Shown here: piece by piece, positions 6,524 to 9,002 of the stretch | How positions within the stretch are numbered: position 1 is the stretch's first letter | How the letters are laid out: the number at the start of each line of letters is the position of its first letter | Source of the DNA: DASQFU01 sp035632955 | GTDB lineage: Bacteria > Eisenbacteria > RBG-16-71-46 | Direction of reading: 5' to 3' | DNA length: 9,002 bases | Assembly: GCA_035632955.1 (NCBI GenBank) | Contig: DASQFU010000200.1 | Location: 1-9,002, forward strand | Made by a program: the position numbers and the translations under genes | Notes under the pieces: model-generated | What the model was told of the DNA's origin: nothing | The model's input: only the letters and a program-made list of their open reading frames with translations | Databases searched by the model: none

Positions 6524-7384
6524 TCATCGCCTCCCGACCACGTAGGCCAGCCACCCCTCCTGGTTCTCGAAACGGCGGCGCGGCAGATAGCGTCCGTTGG
6601 ATTCGTGCGCGCGCTCGTCCCAGCCTTCGACGTAGAGGGCGGACGAAGAGAACCCGGCCTCCCGCATCAACTCCTGGATCTCCGGCAACGTCCACAGCCG
6701 CCAGTCGTAGCGAAACGCGCGCTTGAGCCACGTGCCGTCGCCGAGACGGAAGTGGATGTAGCAGCGCAGGCCGTGATCGACCGGGTTGAAGCGCGCCTGT
6801 TGCCAGACGTAGGTGAAGCTGGGCATGCGCAGGCCGTCTAGGGCGTTGGTGGCGGAGATACGACGCCGCTCTTCCAGCGTTCCCATGGCCGCATGGCCTC
6901 CGAACGCGTCGAGGAACAGCATGCCGCCGGGGGTCAACGACCGATGCACGTTGCGGAAGTAATCACGCAGGGCATCGCGCTCGTGGAACACCCAATAGGA
7001 GAAGTTGAGCGCCGCCACGACGTCGACGTGCGGCCCGCGCACCGCGCGCACATCGCCCTGGCGCAGCGTCACGCGCTCGGCGGCGGCGCCCAAGCGCGTC
7101 ACGTGATGGCGCCGACCCCAGTCCAGCACCTCCGGATCGAGGTCCACCCCCAACGCCCGATGGTCAGGCCTGCGCCGCGCCCAAGCGCACGTGAGCGCGG
7201 CGGTGCCGCAGAAGTCCTCGCGCAACGTCTTGAACCCTCGTCCGTGCGCGGACCGGTAGATGCGCGCGAAGCGCGCGAGGTCGACGGAGACGTTGAGAAC
7301 CGAGGCTTCGTAGAGCGCGTGCGGATCGCGGCTCAGGGGACTCTCGGGCAGCGCATGCAGCGGCGTTGTTCGGGGGCCCGGCAT
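6524..7384 (-). CDS. Class I SAM-dependent methyltransferase
   Basis: From ATG 7384 the protein has 286 residues; an in-frame GTG at 7420 would add 12 residues that match nothing recognisable. Neither start has a good ribosome site. Numbered from ATG 7384, the Rossmann motifs are: motif I 'LREDFCGTAALTCAWA' (~54-69), acidic residue after strand 2 in 'GVDLDPEVLDWG' (~79-90), motif III region 'LRQGDVRAV' (~107-115), 'VDVVAALNFSYWVF' (~120-133) and 'LTPGGMLFLDAFGG' (~150-163). A second part has 'FTYVWQQARFNP', 'CYIHFRLGDGT' and 'YDWRLWTLPEIQELMREAGF', a conserved tail I associate with a widespread uncharacterised methyltransferase group whose motif I reads 'DFCGTA'. The substrate is unknown. It lies 76 nt downstream of msrA on the same strand and converges with the proline dehydrogenase gene. 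Confidence 0.85.
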   Translation of the reverse strand: MPGPRTTPLHALPESPLSRDPHALYEASVLNVSVDLARFARIYRSAHGRGFKTLREDFCGTAALTCAWARRRPDHRALGVDLDPEVLDWGRRHHVTRLGAAAERVTLRQGDVRAVRGPHVDVVAALNFSYWVFHERDALRDYFRNVHRSLTPGGMLFLDAFGGHAAMGTLEERRRISATNALDGLRMPSFTYVWQQARFNPVDHGLRCYIHFRLGDGTWLKRAFRYDWRLWTLPEIQELMREAGFSSSALYVEGWDERAHESNGRYLPRRRFENQEGWLAYVVGRR

Positions 7385-7430
7385 CGATGCAGTGTAACGG
7401 CTGGCCTCGCGCCGCGACACTGCCGCTACG

Positions 7431-7451
7431 GACGTCGCCGTTGTCGACGTC
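7431..7451. repeat. Perfect 7-bp hairpin downstream of msrA
   Basis: GACGTCG (7431-7437) and CGACGTC (7445-7451) are exact reverse complements with a 7-nt loop. The hairpin begins 9 nt past the msrA stop, between msrA and the methyltransferase gene. There is no T-run after it on the minus strand, so it may be a weak terminator, an mRNA 3'-end stabiliser or chance in GC-rich DNA. Confidence 0.35.
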
Positions 7452-7460
7452 GAAGCAGGC

Positions 7461-8156
7461 TCAAGCTTTGCCGTGACGGCCGGGCTTGCCCCAGAGCTGT
7501 TCGAGGCGCCGGTCGCGGCCGCATCCCAAACGATAGGAGTGATAGCGCACCGGGTTCTTCTTGTAGAAGTCTTGGTGATAGTCTTCGGCCGGATAGAACG
7601 TGGTCGCCGCGACGATCTCGGTGACGAAGGCTCCGGTGAAGCGCCGGGGCGCGGTCTCGAGCCGGCGCTTCGATTGCTCTGCCAGCCGCTTCTGCGTCGA
7701 GTCGTGGTAGAAGATGCCCGACCGATACTGAGATCCGTGGTCGCAGAATTGGGCGTCGGCCTGGGTCGGGTCGATGTTGTGCCAGAACAGGTCCAGAAGT
7801 TCGGCGTAGGTGATCGCGCTCGGGTCGTAGCGAACCTGAACCGCTTCGGCGTGCCCGGTGCCGCCCGCGGAGACTTCGTCGTAGGTCGGGTTCAGCTTCT
7901 GGCCGCCGATGTACCCCGAGGTCACGCTGCGGACTCCCGGCAGCCCTTCGAACGCGGTTTCCACGCACCAGAAGCAACCGCCGGCGAAGGTCGCGCGCGC
8001 CAGGGTGCTGGGCCCGCCGGCCGCCCGCGCCGGCGCCGCGACTTTCGCTGTGGAAACGCTCGTCGCCGTCGAGCGCTCGGGCCCTGCCGAGCAGGCGGTC
8101 CCCAGCGCAGACAGCAGACAAAACCCGAGTAATAGTGCCGACCCGCTTCGTCGCAT
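7461..8156 (-). CDS. msrA: Exported peptide-methionine (S)-S-oxide reductase MsrA
   Basis: The protein has 231 residues from ATG 8156. MsrA reduces the S-form of methionine sulfoxide in proteins. The catalytic motif 'GGCFWC' has the nucleophile Cys61. Other family motifs are 'GYIGG' (~81-85), 'TYDEVSAGGTGHAEAVQV' (~91-108), 'FCDHGSQYRS' (~137-146) and 'YHQDFYKKNP' (~193-202). The tail 'CGRDRRLEQLWG' puts Cys212 where a recycling cysteine sits in related enzymes. The N-terminus is a signal peptide ('RRSGSALLLGFCLLSALG'). Cys22 in 'LGTAC' could be a lipobox cysteine, but Gly at -3 is unusual, so lipoprotein status is uncertain. A low-complexity linker (~23-52) joins signal and enzyme. Start choice: GGAG at 8165-8168 is 8 nt before ATG 8156, against only 2 nt before ATG 8162; GTG 8186 would extend the signal without benefit. 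No msrB is fused or adjacent. Confidence 0.95.
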   Translation of the reverse strand: MRRSGSALLLGFCLLSALGTACSAGPERSTATSVSTAKVAAPARAAGGPSTLARATFAGGCFWCVETAFEGLPGVRSVTSGYIGGQKLNPTYDEVSAGGTGHAEAVQVRYDPSAITYAELLDLFWHNIDPTQADAQFCDHGSQYRSGIFYHDSTQKRLAEQSKRRLETAPRRFTGAFVTEIVAATTFYPAEDYHQDFYKKNPVRYHSYRLGCGRDRRLEQLWGKPGRHGKA

Positions 8157-8299
8157 CGTCATCACTCCAAGTGGGACAGAGTTCACGCCGTGAGCCCGCG
8201 GATGTGTCGGGGCACGAACACCTCTCTTACTGAGCGCCCCGCGCGGCGTGACGGGGAGCCGTGGCCGTCCCGCCGATCTTGACGCCGGCTTGTCGCCGG
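8157..8299 (-). promoter_or_regulatory. Leader and probable promoter region of msrA
   Basis: These 143 nt lie between the MFS stop and the msrA start, both leftward. Besides the GGAG site, the only structure I see is a bulged inverted repeat at 8204-8221 (GTGTCG against CG-A-ACAC) and the hairpin at the MFS stop. No clear -35/-10 pair is visible, so whether msrA has its own promoter or is read through from the MFS gene is open. Confidence 0.35.
8165..8168 (-). promoter_or_regulatory. Ribosome binding site of msrA
   Basis: On the minus strand GGAG lies 8 nt before ATG 8156. This spacing favours that start over the ATG two codons upstream. Confidence 0.55.
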
Positions 8300-8300
8300 C
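8284..8300 (-). terminator. GC hairpin at the stop of the MFS gene
   Basis: Two copies of the self-complementary hexamer GCCGGC (8284-8289 and 8295-8300) are separated by 5 nt and can form a 6-bp stem. On the minus strand the stem starts at the last base of the MFS stop codon. There is no T-run after it, so function as an intrinsic terminator is only possible. Confidence 0.3.
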
Positions 8301-9002
8301 TAGGGGCTAATCGCCTCGGGAATCGCTTCCCCGGGCCTGCCCCGAGCGCGTGACCGCGCCGCTCCCATCAGCGGCAAGAGTGCGATGCCGAGGAGCCCGG
8401 CGGCGCCATCCAGGGCGAGCGTCGTGGGATAACCCCAACGCTCGACCGCCAAGCCCTGCCAGCTGGCCGAGTAGGCGATCACGAGATTGAGCAGCGCCAT
8501 GTAGGCGGTGAACTGGGTGGCGGCCACGCGCGGTGTGGTGACGTCCATGAACAACGCGGTGCGGTTGCCGTACATGAGCCCCTGGAAGACGGAGTAGATC
8601 ATCACCGCCCACCAGAACGTGGCGACCAGTGCCTCGCTCGGCATGGGCCGATTCGCCATCTGTGGATCGACCGACATGATCCAGCCCACGCGCTGCATCA
8701 CGTGAGCGAGGTAGAACGTTGGCACCGCGGTACCGGCGAGGAACAGCGCCAGCATCCTGCGGCGGCCAAAGCGATCCGACAACCAGCCGCCCGCCACGCA
8801 CCCGAGCGCCGAGATCACGGACGACCACAAGTTGAGGACCCCGACCTTCGTGTCGTCGAGACCAAGCTCCACCGCGAGGTTCGACTGGAGGGCGAGACCC
8901 AAGGCGTAGGCGCCGGCCGGCAGGGCGGCGAACAGCAAGCCGATGAATGGCGCGCGCGAGCCGAGGAAAGCTCGGAAGATATCTCCCAGGAATTTCCACA
9001 CC
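8300..9002 (-). CDS. MFS transporter, C-terminal part (5' end outside window)
   Basis: The frame ends at TAG 8302-8300 and is open to the window edge; the GTG at 9001 is probably an internal Val. The 233 visible residues hold six hydrophobic segments, at about 19-38, 53-74, 83-101, 124-145, 160-180 and 194-212. That is half of a 12-helix MFS protein. Between the second and third is the MFS loop motif 'GGWLSDRFGRRRM' (~71-83), which occurs in both halves of the fold. Because the stop follows the sixth segment, this is taken as the C-terminal half. The fifth segment, 'AATQFTAYMALLNL', resembles the AmpG/PAT-type branch of MFS (muropeptide or acetyl-CoA type permeases), but the match is loose and the substrate is not identified. 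It is an inner-membrane protein, upstream of msrA on the same strand with a 143-nt gap. Confidence 0.8.
   Translation of the reverse strand, partial: VWKFLGDIFRAFLGSRAPFIGLLFAALPAGAYALGLALQSNLAVELGLDDTKVGVLNLWSSVISALGCVAGGWLSDRFGRRRMLALFLAGTAVPTFYLAHVMQRVGWIMSVDPQMANRPMPSEALVATFWWAVMIYSVFQGLMYGNRTALFMDVTTPRVAATQFTAYMALLNLVIAYSASWQGLAVERWGYPTTLALDGAAGLLGIALLPLMGAARSRARGRPGEAIPEAISP

Noticed and set aside
8999..9001. GTG at the right edge as the real start of the MFS gene
   Set aside because: Only six membrane segments follow, half of the MFS fold, and the frame is open to the window edge, so the gene very probably continues outside.

Overview
The window is high-GC bacterial DNA, densely coded, with eight protein genes (the two at the edges are cut). 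I found no rRNA, tRNA, CRISPR array or insertion sequence. The best lineage clue is the first gene. It is a long exported multidomain protein whose last ~100 residues form a FlgD-type Ig domain with the 'TPNPF', 'FDVAGR', 'PGIYYYRL' pattern. That style of secreted protein is typical of the FCB superphylum and, at this GC content, of groups such as Candidatus Eisenbacteria. The lineage is an inference from protein style, not from a marker gene.

Layout, left to right. (1) Positions 1-2548, plus strand: 3' part of a secreted subtilisin-type (S8) protease-like protein with beta domains, an FN3 domain, a GATase1-like domain and the C-terminal FlgD-Ig tail. (2) 2594-3403, plus: a stand-alone nucleotidyltransferase-fold protein, starting 15-45 nt after the protease stop. 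(3) A convergent junction, then a leftward pair: a small cupin (4456-4809) followed by an exported alpha-helical protein of unknown function (3459-4475), overlapping by 20 nt. (4) A 143-nt divergent promoter region with a perfect 8-bp hairpin just before a strong ribosome binding site. (5) A rightward pair: an exported Met-rich DUF1579 protein (4953-5597) and a proline dehydrogenase (5614-6510). (6) A leftward set: the 3' part of an MFS transporter (8300-9002), an exported MsrA (7461-8156) and a class I SAM-dependent methyltransferase (6524-7384).

The genes do not add up to one obvious pathway. Recurring themes are export (protease fragment, helical protein, DUF1579, MsrA, all by signal peptide or domain type) and oxidative or amino-acid metabolism (MsrA, proline dehydrogenase). 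Nothing here is a clear new defence or mobile system. The items most worth a second look are the single cysteine at a nucleophile-like position in the GATase-like domain, the 5' UTR hairpin before the DUF1579 gene, and the exported MsrA close to an exported protein that is 10% methionine.
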